Made by a program: the position numbers and the translations under genes. Under the pieces are notes generated by a model. That model was not told the origin of the DNA. It searched no databases and saw only the letters and a program-made list of their open reading frames with translations. This document shows, one piece after another, positions 22,535 through 34,700 of a stretch of 64,000 nt of DNA. The stretch spans positions 3,329,909 through 3,393,908 of the forward strand of contig JAESIW010000020.1 in NCBI GenBank assembly GCA_016802295.1, written 5' to 3'. Position 1 is the stretch's first letter, and each line of letters begins with the position of its first letter. Source of the stretch: Brachionus rotundiformis. Lineage: Eukaryota > Rotifera > Eurotatoria > Ploima > Brachionidae.

Positions 22535-25454
22535 TTTGAATATGTACAATTTTTTCCTAAAAAAAATATTATCCTTAATTACAAATTAATTAGGAATGCA
22601 AAAATCGAAAGATTTTTTTAATTAATTAAAATTCTATTTGATTAAGCGAATAAAATAAAATTTTCTCAATTTAGGAAAATTTTCGTTATTTTGATTATTT
22701 TTGAAATTTTTTATTTATATGAACATAAAAAAAATCATCTACTTAATATTCTAAGAAAACGGTTGAAAATTCCAATTTTTTTGGTAATTAATCTAATTAA
22801 GTATTGCGCATATTAATGCAAATTTTATCTTTATTAAATCAGTTTTAACTTAACTTAGTTTGGCTGCGCAATCAAGTTCATACTTTAGAAATCATTGAAT
22901 TTTAATTTCGTTTAAATAAAAAAGTTGAGTAAAAATGATTCAAATTTTTGAATTATTCCTAAAAAGCCATCAAAAAAATATTATGACAGACAATGCATAA
23001 AAATTAATTTAATTTTTTTATTATACTATTCAAACAAGTACTATTCTGATCTTATTAAAATATTAGCTTTTTTAATTCTAATCTAAAATCAATGATTAAA
23101 ATTTTTAATTAGAAACTTAACATTTTATCTATGTATATTTTCATATTTTCAAGATTAATTCTTTATGTTATAATTTTAAATTAGAAATAAGAATAATATC
23201 AAGAAAATGAACTCAAAAGATCCTAAAACTTTTTTAATTAGTTATTCTGACATTAATAATTTAGAAATTATTTTAATATTAATTTATTCGCATGATAACT
23301 GATACATTAGAAATCATTCAACTAAAATCCTTTAAATTAATTTATTAAATAGCTAAGGGATCCATGAAAAAAAAATTCTATATTTCTATGTACTTTTATC
23401 TGTACATGGTCGGTTAATTTTTTTAATTAAAAATAAAAATTAAATAATAAAAACCAAATCAAAATATGGATTTCTTTTTGGTTATTTCTTTCATCAAAAA
23501 AAACCTGCTTGAAAAATCCTAGAAAGCTTAAAAATTACCATTATCTAAATGGCAATCATTTGAAAGAAGAAAATTGCCACACAATGAGCAAAATGTTTTT
23601 TTTTAACCGTTTCGAAAGATAATTAAATAAAATTCACATTTAAAAATTCACTTATACATAAATATTTAAGCAATAGCCATCTACATTTATTTATGAAATT
23701 AAATTTAGAAATTTTATCTACTTTTTATTTATGAAAAATAGAAAAAAAAAGCAACTGGGAAATAAATATTTTAATTTTGTTTTGTTTTGCATAAATAAAA
23801 TTTTATGTGTTAAAAAAGATCAAATATTGACTCAGCCATCAAGAAAGATTTTAGGAATAAATTATTTTATCATAATGATAAATTAAGAGTAAAATCAAAA
23901 ATAAAAAATTATCCTAAACTTATACAAGATGCTTCAATTTAACAATGTAAATCCCGGCTTGGTCAAACAAAATTGTTCAAATTAATCTCATCATAACAAA
24001 AGATGATCTTAAATTAATTAGTCTTTAATATTTTAAAATTAATGAGTTCTAGGCAATATGAATACTACTTTATCAGATTATTTGAACTAAATGAAAATGT
24101 TTAACAGATAAAGCGGAATGACAACTTTAAAAATACCCAAACAACTAAACTAAAATTATAAAATCAATACTTAGTCCAATTGTGAAATAAAATCCAACAT
24201 TTTGCCAAATAAATCTTCCGAAAAATTCTTACTAAATCTGAGTTGCCCAGATCATAATTGATAGGACACAAATTGACCAGCTTGGAACTCAGCTAGCTAT
24301 CTACTATAGAAATAAAGCTCTACCAAAAGTGCAGTAAAAGCAACTTTGGTGTGCTCTGAGTCTAATAGATGTTTAAGGTGATGCTAAAGGAGGATTCTCC
24401 GAATACAATGGCCTTAGACATTGCCAAAAACTGAAAAATACAGAAGAACGAATTTTGAGTTAGTAAAGATTAGAATGTCGTGATAATTTGAAGATCAAGT
24501 TGGAATGGAAAGATAATGTATTCAAAGAGATCCTTTTAATAGACACCTTAAAGGTGACGGAAATAAAGACAGCTATTAGTTACCTGGTTAACAGTTAGTT
24601 CATCAAAATGCGGGCGGTTTGGAGAGAAACATTAAGCCATGGGGTGACTTGAATGCTAATCAGAAGTTATCATTCTAAGCTCTACAAGAAGTGAGACCGG
24701 AAAAAAATACTACCACTAATATTAGTAATTTAGATAAAAATGACATTGAAATATGATATTTAGATAAATGCTTGAAAAGTTGAATTTAACACTTTTTAAA
24801 AGAATCTGATTTTTAAAATTAATATCTTACAATAAAAATAAATGGTTGTTTACTTTTATTTGTAAAACAAAAATATTAAAAGATGAATATGATTTTGGTA
24901 TTGTAGCTAAACAAGCTTATAATTGACAAAAAAAATTAAGTTAAATTTAAAACTAAAATTTTTAGGTCGCATTGCTACTTGTACTACAATGGTTGCAAAA
25001 TTGTTTATAAAATAATTTACTTTATTAAAATTAGCAACTAACCCAGAAATCCTAATTTTAAGAATATTTTCTTTGTAAAACTAGAAAAATCTAAAATTAT
25101 AGAAATTTTTATGATCAAACATAGTTGCCATAAACTTATGCAAAAAAATTTTTTAACATTTTTTTATTAAAGGTAAATTGAAAAAGTACATTTGGTTTTT
25201 TAATAATTTCAAAAATGAATTTGACTTATAAAATTCTACAACAAATATCTGATCATATTGAGGTTGTATGATATCGGCCAAGCGTTTATATTAAAAACAG
25301 TCTTAATTATTTATTTGTGTTGCCGGTAAAAAGTAGCATAATTATTCTGTAACATAACAGAAATTAATTGGATTATATTTTGATCTAAACAAAAAAAATA
25401 TTCTTTTATTTTATTCAATAAACTTAATTACATTTAATCAAGATTTTTTATTTT
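22535..25454. other. Intergenic; one unassigned repeat-like block
   Basis: Mostly A+T-rich. At 24290-24720 the base composition is visibly less A+T-rich, and short open pieces on both strands look like an old mobile element, but I cannot assign a family. A likely acceptor (TTTTTTTTAG, AG at 22557-22558) precedes the GDPD1 start. Confidence 0.5.
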
Positions 25455-25701
25455 TTAATATTTAGATTGAGGTTGTTGAGTTAACAAAATTCCAAAGCGT
25501 TTTTTCAACAAAATACGCTGTCTTGAATATTTATCATCAGGTGAAAACTTGGCTGGATGAGCTGACACAGTTGGGGTTCCATCTGGACTTGTTCTCTTAA
25601 ACAAATTTACTTTTAATTAACTTCTATTTTAAAACTAAATATGTTACTTTTAAAGTATAGACTCTCTCGCCTTTTTCATTCAAATAATATTTTAAGTACA
25701 T
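25455..25701 (-). CDS. NOP10: H/ACA ribonucleoprotein subunit NOP10, 64 aa
   Basis: Two exons, 25648-25701 and 25455-25595, split by a 52-base intron after YTLK. The product starts MYLKYYLNEKGERVYTLK and continues SAHPAKFSPDDKYSRQR, then KKRFGILLTQQP. It aligns end to end with eukaryotic NOP10, and its length of 64 residues equals the human protein. NOP10 is a core protein of H/ACA snoRNPs, with dyskerin, NHP2 and GAR1, acting in rRNA pseudouridylation and telomerase RNA stability. It lies 157 bases downstream of CIR1 on the same strand, with an acceptor-like site between. The key SAHPA(K/R)FSPDDKYS core is intact. Confidence 0.95.
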
Positions 25702-25715
25702 TTTTTATTAATTGT

Positions 25716-25735
25716 CTAAAAGAGATTAGAAAATT
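25716..25735 (-). promoter_or_regulatory. Acceptor-like site in the CIR1-NOP10 gap (possible trans-splice site)
   Basis: On the minus strand a pyrimidine-rich run ends TCTCTTTTAG, with the AG at 25717-25716. The NOP10 ATG follows 14 bases later. With only 157 bases from the CIR1 stop, this could be where a spliced leader is added to a downstream gene of an operon. It could equally be the end of a 5'UTR intron. Confidence 0.4.
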
Positions 25736-25858
25736 TAGCTATGTAGATTAGTGAGTTTTAGTCCGAATTTTTAAGTCCGGTTGAAAAAAAATATAATTTT
25801 TAAATACAAATTTTGAGTTTATGTCAAAACAAATAGATATCTACAGAGAAAATAAAAT

Positions 25859-26603
25859 TTAATCTAATTTCCTTTTGAGCTTTTTGTCCAATTTTTTAAG
25901 TCGTTTGAGGAGAACTTTTTTTTCCTTTTTCGGAAGAGCCCTGAGCATGTCCAAGCTAATTTCAGTAGAGTTGGATTTAACATCGGGCATGTTTTCTTTG
26001 CTTTCAAAATTGTGCTCTTTGGGCTCATTTTTTATTTCCACCTTGGGCTCTTCTGGTATTTCTGGAACTATTTCGTCATCATCTACATCAAGTCTTGATT
26101 TTCCATATAGCGGACAGACTTTGTCTGTGTTCAAATGGCCCAATCGTTTACACTTCAAGCATCTCAAATTGGCAGACTCAGGTCTTAGTGTTCGTTTAGA
26201 GCTCGGTATGTCGACCTTTTCAGGCTCGTCTATCCGCTCTTTGTCTTGGTTGTCTTTTAGTGAACCTGGCGCTTGGTACATGAATGCTAAACCAAGTTTG
26301 GCTTTTTCATCTCCCATTAATTCTCTTAAAATTGATTTTATTTTAGACAAATAGTCTTTATAAACCCATTTGACTCACTTGTTACTAAAAATCTCTTGCT
26401 CCCTTTCATACTGTTCCCTCAACTCCTGTTGTCTTTTTTTATCCGAGGCATGTTTTTGTTCGGCCAAATATTTCTATTAAAAATGTTTATTTTCATTCCA
26501 AAATTATTAAAATATTTGATAAAAAATTTACCCTTTTCTGGTTTTCAACATTGGTTGGATGAAACCATTTTTTGGACATGTAATTTTCGAATCCTTTCCC
26601 CAT
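25859..26603 (-). CDS. CIR1: CBF1-interacting corepressor CIR1-like, 210 aa
   Basis: Three exons: 26532-26603, 26379-26473 and 25859-26324, all joins in phase. The N-terminus MGKGFENYMSKKWFHPTN and the following EQK/KKRQQELREQYEREQE helix match the Cir_N domain. MGDEKAKLGLAFMYQAP follows, as in animal CIR1. A CCHC-type zinc knuckle lies at about 111-126 (CLKCKRLGHLNTDKVCP). The C-terminus is Lys-rich. CIR1 links RBPJ (CBF1) to histone deacetylase complexes in Notch target repression and is also found with splicing factors. The protein is about half the length of human CIR1, lacking the long basic tail, which is often the case in invertebrates. No poly(A) signal is obvious before NOP10. Confidence 0.92.
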
Positions 26604-28060
26604 TTTCGTTGATCCAAATGCAGCCAAAAAAATAAATAAAATTGAAAAATTATTTTTTATTTTTACATGTGCAGTTTAATCTAGTACCTATATTTATATA
26701 TTTTTCGAGTATTATTTCCTAATAGAGAATTTTTTATGAAAATGTGTTTAAAGTTTAATTATTATTGTCTTCATTATTTTTTTGAAATTAAATTAACATT
26801 TTCAAAAATATGGAAAAAGATTTTTTAAAAAATAATAAGACTCTTTGGTGAATAAAGATAGTATGGAAGATGATAGAGCAATATTTTGAAGTTTGTTTTG
26901 ATTTTATTTATTTATTAGAAATATATTTTGGGGAGGTTCGTCCAAAGAACTTACACCTTCGTTTAAACAAAATTTAAAAAATTATCTAATTAACAATATT
27001 TAAGCTTTTTCTTGATTTCTTAATAAAAAAAAGCTTGAATTTTCTGTTTTTAAAAAATCAATCAAGCATTGTAAGAATACAATCTTTAAAGTAACATTTG
27101 ATTAATGGAACTATCATTTTACTTAAAAAATAAAGAATTAAAATAAAAATGAAAATAAATTATTTTTCTCTGATTTTAAAATAATGGCAACATTTAAATT
27201 AACCACATTCAGCCGTGACAACAAGAGGGAATAGCATCACAGCCCAGAGAGACATGCCTTTTAAACAGAGAAGTTGCACACTGGAATAAGTTGGCGGAAA
27301 ATTTGGTAGCATCTAAAGTCAACCGCAGTCTGCAGGGCTGCTTTAGAAAGATCTAAAGATCTGAAGTTTTGTCAATAAAATTTAAACTAAACCAAGTACT
27401 CTAAAGTGGTTCTAAATTTTATTATTAAAAAAGTCTGTTAATTCAATTGTTTTGTCAAATTGATAAGAAAAGTTTAAAAAAAACTTGCTAAAAACTAAAA
27501 TGCTTAAAACAACTCGATTCAAAACTAAAATTCGACCATAAAATTGGTTTTCACATTCAGTAAGTTGGTAAATCTATCGAATGATTAAATAACTAGAATT
27601 AGAAAACTGTTACCTTGAAACTAAAAAATCAAATTTGCCAAATTTGAGTAAAAAAGGGCGGATTTAATCATAATCTGACGGTTCAATTATTATTTTTTTA
27701 AATTAACTAAGAATAGTTTAATAATCAATAATCAATTTATTGAATCTGTAAGTATGAGATCATTGAACATTTATTTCCAAAAGAATTTTTCAATTTTTAA
27801 GTTAAAATATAAAACAAATTTTTTTTAAATGATAAACCTAAATAGTAGAAAAAAAATCAATATATACTCATTTTTATCTTTTTCGTATCATCAAGAATTA
27901 ATTAATTAAAAATTTATTAATAAATGTTCTAATATTAGATTATTGCTTAATAAGTTATTTGATGATTCAATAAAATTTTTGTTATTATAATAAATATCTT
28001 TATTAAAAATTTGATCATAATAACTAAAATGAAATTTTTTCATCTAAACTTATATCATTC
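26604..28060. other. Intergenic with a retrotransposon scrap
   Basis: A+T-rich apart from the reverse transcriptase tail at 27210-27352. An AATAAA for ILVBL lies on the minus strand near 28000. Confidence 0.55.
27210..27352 (+). mobile_element. Non-LTR reverse transcriptase tail, decayed
   Basis: One frame gives REVAHWNKLAENLVASK then VNRSLQGCFRK. This is the usual end of jockey/CR1-type polymerases ('NRVVNDWNSLPEEVV...VNSFKNRLDK'). It is isolated, short and lies in less A+T-rich sequence than its surroundings. It is a dead scrap, assigned from remembered family pattern. Confidence 0.55.
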
Positions 28061-30378
28061 TTACACACTTATACTACCTTCTCTAAAGTTTGTTTTTCCA
28101 ATCAAACAATTAATGAGAACACTCTTTCCCTTTTTGTATTCATTCCTTGCTTTTTGTAATACTTCCTCGATATTTTCGTCATTTGATTTATCTAATTTAA
28201 TGCCAACACCTCCGAATCCCTCGGCAACTTTGTCATAATCAGTAAACTTTTTACATAAAAAAATTTATAATTTTGAATTTAATTTTTTGTTTTAATTTAC
28301 GGCTAATTCACAAGCCACTGTGCTTCCAAAAAATACAACTTGATCGCGAGCTATCTGAGTCCATCCAGCATCATTTCCAACTATGCTTAAAACCGGCAAT
28401 TGATGCCTGGTGAATGTGTCAATTTCAGCAATGCTGTATCCGCATGAACCATCACCGTAAATTATCCAAACTTCAGAGTCTGGTCTGACCAATTTTGCAC
28501 CGATTGCAAAGCCTCCGCCTACACCTAAAGTTCCGAACGCACCAGGATCTAGCCATGAACCGAATGATGGTGGACGCATTAAATAAGCTGCTGTTGCTAC
28601 AAAATCACCGCCATCAGCTACCAAAATTGCGTTTTCTGGCAATATGTTGTTCAATGTTTGCAAAACTTTCATCGGATTCAAGTTAATTTCAGTAGGTTCC
28701 AGAGCTTTTTTGCTTTCATTCAAATAGTTACATGAAAATGTGAAAATTTCGAAGATACCTATTGGTTTCTTCTTTGGCATCATCTTTTGCCCTTAATTGG
28801 TCAATCCAATCTTGAGAGCCGCTGAAACCTTTTAATGATTTAGCTAAATTAACCATAAATGAAGATGGATCTGCTTGAATTGCCAAAGTTGGCTTCCAAT
28901 AAATATCAGAATTCTGAAAAAAAAATTAAACAAAACAAATATAAAATTTCCAAAATTTTTCTATACTTTTGTTAATTGTTTTTTATCACGGTTTACCGTG
29001 ATTATCTTGGATTTTCTTGACAAAACTTTTCCATAGCCTAATCTAAAATCACACACTGTACCAGCTAAAATAACAACATCAGCCTCTTTTAAGGCATCTT
29101 TTCTGCAATGTCTGAACTGAATTGGACTGTTTTTTCCCAGCATGCCTCTTGCCATTCCCCCCAAGAAACAAGGTATATTCAATTGCTTTTAATTAAATTA
29201 TTTGACTCTTTTTAAGGCAAATATTCTTCTTATAAAATACTTCTAGCGATTTGATCAAATCAGTGGCTGGAGTCGGTGGTAAAGTAGCCTGACTACCAAC
29301 CAATATGACTGGTTTTTTTGCTTTGCTAAGTAATTCGGCAGCCATTTGAACTTGAAAAAATTATTTTAAAAACAATTCAAATCAAATTTTCCTAAATACT
29401 TTGGTTAGAATCCGCTAGAGGTATGTTTGGTTTTAATGGTGTAAAATCATGTTTATCAAATGCGCCAGCAAATAGAGAATTCAAATAATTATTTAGATAC
29501 AAACTAATTATTTTTTGTACAAATGATTTCGAGTCGTCTTTGATGCCGATTTCTCTTTTTACCAAATGATAAGGATACAAGCTATCAATAGGAAATTCGA
29601 CAAAGACAGGACCAGGAGTTCCCGACTGGGCAATATTAATGGCCTCTTTTAATGTACCTGGTATATCTCTAATGTAGCGGATTGTAGCAGTGTATTTGCA
29701 GATTGATTTGAAAAGAGACATCTGGTCAATATCTTGGAGAGCACCTCTTCCTTTGAGCAAATTGGCAGCCGCTCCGCCAATCAGTAAGATTGGACTCTCG
29801 GCCATCTGAGCATTTTTCACAGCCGTAATTGTGTTTGTCAAACCAGGACCAGCGGTCACAGCTGCTACTCCGATTTTGCCACTCAAACGTGCCACTGCGT
29901 CAGCTGCAAAAACAGCATTTACTTCATGTCTTACGTCAACTACACGGATTCCTACATTTTCTGATGCACACAAAATCGGGGATATATGACCACCCGATAG
30001 TGTAAAAATATAATCCACTTGATGAGCCTTTAGAAATAAAATAAGCTAATTTTTTAAAAATTTTTTGTGTAATACCTTTAAAGTTTTGGCAACCAGTTCG
30101 CCTCCATGTTGCGATGTGCTCTCATCTACCTTTTATATTAAGAAAAAAATAATAATCTTATTAGTCTTTTTAAAATCTAACTTTAGAAAAAAAACTTTTT
30201 CCGTAGCTATAAAAATGCCTTATGGTTTTTTTATTATAGGACTGAGTTAATTTAAATATTAGCATCTAAAAAAATTAAGAATTACTTTGTAGATTATGCG
30301 GTTTATAATTCCCAATTTATACGCTGTTAAAAGGAGCAAACCGATTATTATTAAAGATAACGCAATAATTAGACACAT
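28061..30378 (-). CDS. ILVBL: 2-hydroxyacyl-CoA lyase 2 / acetolactate synthase-like ILVBL, 618 aa
   Basis: Eight exons: 30286-30378, 30076-30129, 29400-30027, 29241-29350, 28967-29185, 28759-28913, 28301-28712 and 28061-28246, all in phase. A membrane helix (SLIIIGLLLLTAYKLG) opens the protein, as in ILVBL/HACL2, an ER enzyme. The thiamine diphosphate PYR domain has the catalytic Glu in RHEVNAVFAADA. The central domain has CFLGGMARGMLGK and VILAGTVCDFRLGYGKVL. The PP domain has the cofactor motif GDGSCGYS...GNDAGW. The last exon ends TNFREGSISV. Length is close to human (632). The human enzyme cleaves 2-hydroxy fatty acyl-CoAs in alpha-oxidation and phytosphingosine breakdown. A pyrimidine-rich acceptor (TTTTAAAAG) abuts the ATG directly. 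Confidence 0.95.
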
Positions 30379-30380
30379 CT

Positions 30381-31709
30381 TTTAAAATTAGAAAAAAAAT
30401 TAGTGAATTTCATGTCAACTAATTATTACTTGATATTATTTAATTTTTTTTCGAAAAAAATTGAAATAAATTTATATTATTTTAATAAAATAATTGGAAT
30501 ATTGATTCAAACAATTTGTGAAAGCATAATTAAGTTTAATGAAGATTAGATTTAAATTAAGGTGAATTTAAAAATTTTAGCTTAAGAGTCACATGTAATT
30601 TTAAAATATAAACTTTGGTTCTTGATTACAAGGCTGTATTTTTATTTTTGATAAAAAAATAAATATTTATTCTAGCTATTAGCTCTTTATCATCTTAATA
30701 GAGAATATTTTTTCAAGTATAAATTTAAATTTAGTATCAAGCAATTTAAGTCAAATAATTCAATGTATTCGCTAAAATAAAAAAACATTTTTTGAGCAAA
30801 ATTAAACATCATAAAGTATAAATTTTATTTTTTTTGTTTTAAACAAAAATTTTGAGAATTTTAATTTTGTCGTGATGGGATTTTTTATAAAATTTTAAAA
30901 AAATTTTCAAAAGTCGCGTAAAATTGATATTTTTTAAAGTTATTATTTACTTTAAAAGGTTTCTACGACATTTTGTATTTTTTAATTTTTCAAACAATAT
31001 TATCATTAAGCTTTAGAAAACTTTAAAAAACAAAATCGTGCTTAAGACTATTTTTTTACTATTTTCTATTCATTAAAAGATCAGCAAAAAATTTTATTCA
31101 ATTTTGAAAAAATAAATTATTTTAATTTAAATATAAAACAAAATTCTTTTTGAAAAACTCAATATTAAAAGACCTAAAATAAATGTAGCAAATCTCGATT
31201 TAAATTTGCTATTTTATATTTTATAGATCAAATAATTTGCATTTCTTTAATTATTATAATTTTTGAATTTTTACACTAATAAAATTTCAAATTATGCTAA
31301 AGACTCATCCACCACTTGCACGCTATGCCATATACAATTGATTCTATGACTAAAAGAGAAATTATTGCGTCATTTAATTTCAAAATATTAAGATTGTAGA
31401 ATTAATAATTTGAACATTATGTTAAAAAAAATTCAAGAATCAAGGAATAGGAATTTCAATTAAGAAAAAAACAAATCTACATTATGATATTACGTCGAAA
31501 GCTTAAGAATCTTTAAAAACTAACAGGCTAAACCCTAGGACTGATATTTTGCGCCAAAAATTTAGATTCTTTTATTCATCTGCCTATTTTCGTAATTTGA
31601 TAGGAAAATATTTCGTACTTTTTTTTTACTTTTTTGTCTGGATAAATTTTTGTCTAATTTTATTTAATTTATTCAGAAAAAATATGCTTTAAATTTTTTG
31701 AAATTGAAA
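30381..31709. other. Intergenic between divergent genes
   Basis: About 1.3 kb between the starts of ILVBL (minus) and the JMY/WHAMM-like gene (plus), so it probably holds both promoters. It is A+T-rich with no recognisable motif. An acceptor-like TTTATTCAG ends at 31676, before the plus-strand ATG. Confidence 0.5.
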
Positions 31710-34700
31710 ATGTCCCACGGGTCCAAGTTAGAAGTTGATTTGCCTTGTCAACAAAGCGAAAATGATTCAGAAAGGGCTGATGAATGGCTTGCAATCAAAA
31801 CAAACAAATTCAAGACTAATGAATTGGTTAATATTGTCTCACTTAGTGTAGAGATGGAAAAAGTAACTAATTATTTCAATTTAGTATTCAAATCATTTAA
31901 ATAAAGAAAAATATTTTAATTAGAAATTAAAATTTTTAAGCTCTGTTTTATATTTTTAAATAGTTAGAAATTAATTTTTCAAATTAGTAGTGGTCATTTA
32001 GTCTTGATTAAAATAAATTAAGCTGATTTTGTTCTATTAAAAGATTATTATTGTGACAAGAGAGCACAATAGAGTGGCTACAGATGACATTGATACAAAG
32101 CAGTGGTATGGTATATATACAGTGGAGCAGCTGTATCTGATTCATCAGCACTTTTGCCAAGTGGCAAGCGAATTGGACCAATACTACCCGGACCAATTGA
32201 GGCCAATTAAAGGATACTTGTCCACTTATTTCAATAAAAATTTTACCAAAACAATCTGCAGCGAGACAGCTAGTGAACAAGACATAGATTTGCAGGACAA
32301 TTTTTTATGTAATTCAATTAAGGATTATTTAAAAAACTGCATTGAGTTGACTGGAGTTAACCTTTATATAGACATTTTGTTCAATGATTTGAACAGCAAT
32401 GACTACTTTGAGATATATTCTGAGTTTAACCTGAAGCGTTTGCTCAGTGATATTGATACAGTGAAAGAGCTTTTTGGCAAAATCCGTGCCAAAGAGGATA
32501 AAAAGAAGAAAATTCAAAAGATTGACCTAAATAATGAGGATTTTATTTGGGAGTTTAAGCGCAATGTGCGAAATATTCTGCTATCTTATTCTCAGGAAGA
32601 CAAATTAATTAGTCAAATGTTGCTCCTTTATGCCGAATATTACAACAATTTACTTAAACCCTTGATAGATTCAAACGAGTTGGCCAAAAAAAATTTGGCA
32701 AAATATGAAAAAAAACTTGCTAGTCAGCTTAAAACGAACAAGTTTTTACCAGCTCAGTCAAATATAAACGCTCTCAAGGAACTTGAAGAAATGGTACAAA
32801 AAACGAGTAAAGAGATATTTGAATTGTCAAATGATATAGACAAATTGTGCATTCAATATAAACAAAATGTAATCGACTTGTATCTCTTAATGCAGGAGAA
32901 TATCAAACAAGATAAACTCAAGTTTTACTTGCCAAAAAATAATCCATTTTTTTGTTTTTTTGAGACAATTGTCAAAGAAAGGTTTTCGAGGTAGGATATT
33001 CAAATTATATTCTGAAAATTAAAAGTATTTTTTAAAAATTTAAAAATTATTAAAAGATAATAGATTATATATAAACATTATATAAAAATTCAAGATTTAT
33101 TATTTAGTTTTATGTTCTTGTTGCGACATTTTAACAATAATGTTTGAGCCCATTACTGCTCTTGGGCAGTGTGGAGCTGAATTAGCCATATCCATTGAAT
33201 TTGACCAGCCTATGTGCATTCTCATATTATTGCCTCTTAAAATTGTTCCGTTCTCTTTTGACATTGGTAAAGGGACTCGAGTTAGTTGAGCTTTTTCTAA
33301 TCCATTTCCTGGTTTATACATTTCGATCAAATCTCCTCTCATTCGCTTTTCACTTAGTTTGGTTAGGCCTATCTTCAGCAATCGCATTTCAAAGTCTATG
33401 CCTCTCAAAGTCAAAGGTATTTTTGTGACAGGTTCCTGCACTTTTTCTAATGCATTCACAACCATCTTTTTATTTGGCTTCCATGCTTGCATCGCACACT
33501 CTAACTGTGGTCTGACCATAAAGATTTACAATTTTGTCCAAAAGTTTTTTCGTTTCTCATCATTGCTATGAGGTATGCACTGATGCCATACATTCAGTCT
33601 TCCTAAATGCATTACCTTAAATTTTTTAGCAATGCTGACTATTTTCTTTCATATTTCAGTCTTTTTCCAGTTATCCTAGAGATTTTGGATTTCCTACTTG
33701 GAAAATGATCCAAAATTTTAGCTTATGTTGATGGCAGTTGAGCTCTTGTCCAACTACTTGAAAACGTTTATTGATTATATTCTTAAAAATTGGTAGCTTT
33801 GCATAAGTATTTGTATCTATTATTAAATACATGGACTCTTTTAAAATTACATTCGGTAATAAGTGTCGTTGTGAATTTATTACCAAAAAACAAAACAAAA
33901 TTTAGATAACTTAAAAATTTTGAAAGTGTGCGATTTTATTTTAATTATTTTCTTATAGTATTTTACTAACAAGCTTCGGACCTTTTAAAAAAAAGTTATC
34001 TAAATTATTTTTTTCTTTTTTTAAAATTCACAATTCCCAAAAAGTTTAGGTCTCAAACTTGGAAAAAAAATTTATAAATCTTCATCAGTAGTACTATTGT
34101 CTTGTGGACCCTTTTTTGCTGACCACCCTTTCAAAATAAATGAAATTACACTAAGTTTTTGTTTGACAGTTTCGTTTTTTGGTGCTTATCTCGTGTTCAA
34201 TTTATCTAGCTTAAAATAATTTTCCAACCCTTAAGGCTCCAAAATTTGGAGATGGTTACAAGTCCTTATTTTTTTTTAACATCAAATTATTCAATAAAAA
34301 TCAACAAATTCAGAAACAATTATCTAGAAACAAAATTTTTTTAAAATTAAAATACGTTTTATTTTTTACTAAAATTAAAAATCCTTTTGCCATTTTAATA
34401 ATTTTATTAAAAATTAATTAAGGAATGAAGACGATATATCAGAAAAAAGAGTTCAAATGCTTAAAATTCAACTCGGATTGATCGAAAGAAAATTGGAAAA
34501 TAAATCAGATAATGAAACAAGTCTATCTGATATAAGGGATCTTAAGATAAAAAGAATAAAACAAAAACTCAAGATATTTAATGAGGAAGAAGATCTTTTG
34601 AAAAAGTCATTAAACCAAATTAAAAATATCAATAATACAAGTGTATCTAGTGATGTATATAATTTAGCCAAAGAGTTGGGTCAACAATATTTAGACGAAT

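Noticed and set aside
25875..26354. 159-residue plus-strand open frame opposite CIR1
   Set aside because: It is the antisense shadow of the CIR1 last exon; the minus-strand frame has the family motifs.
33100..33519. Reading the 139-residue open frame as a host gene
   Set aside because: Its motifs are those of a non-LTR reverse transcriptase C-terminus and it is truncated at both ends.
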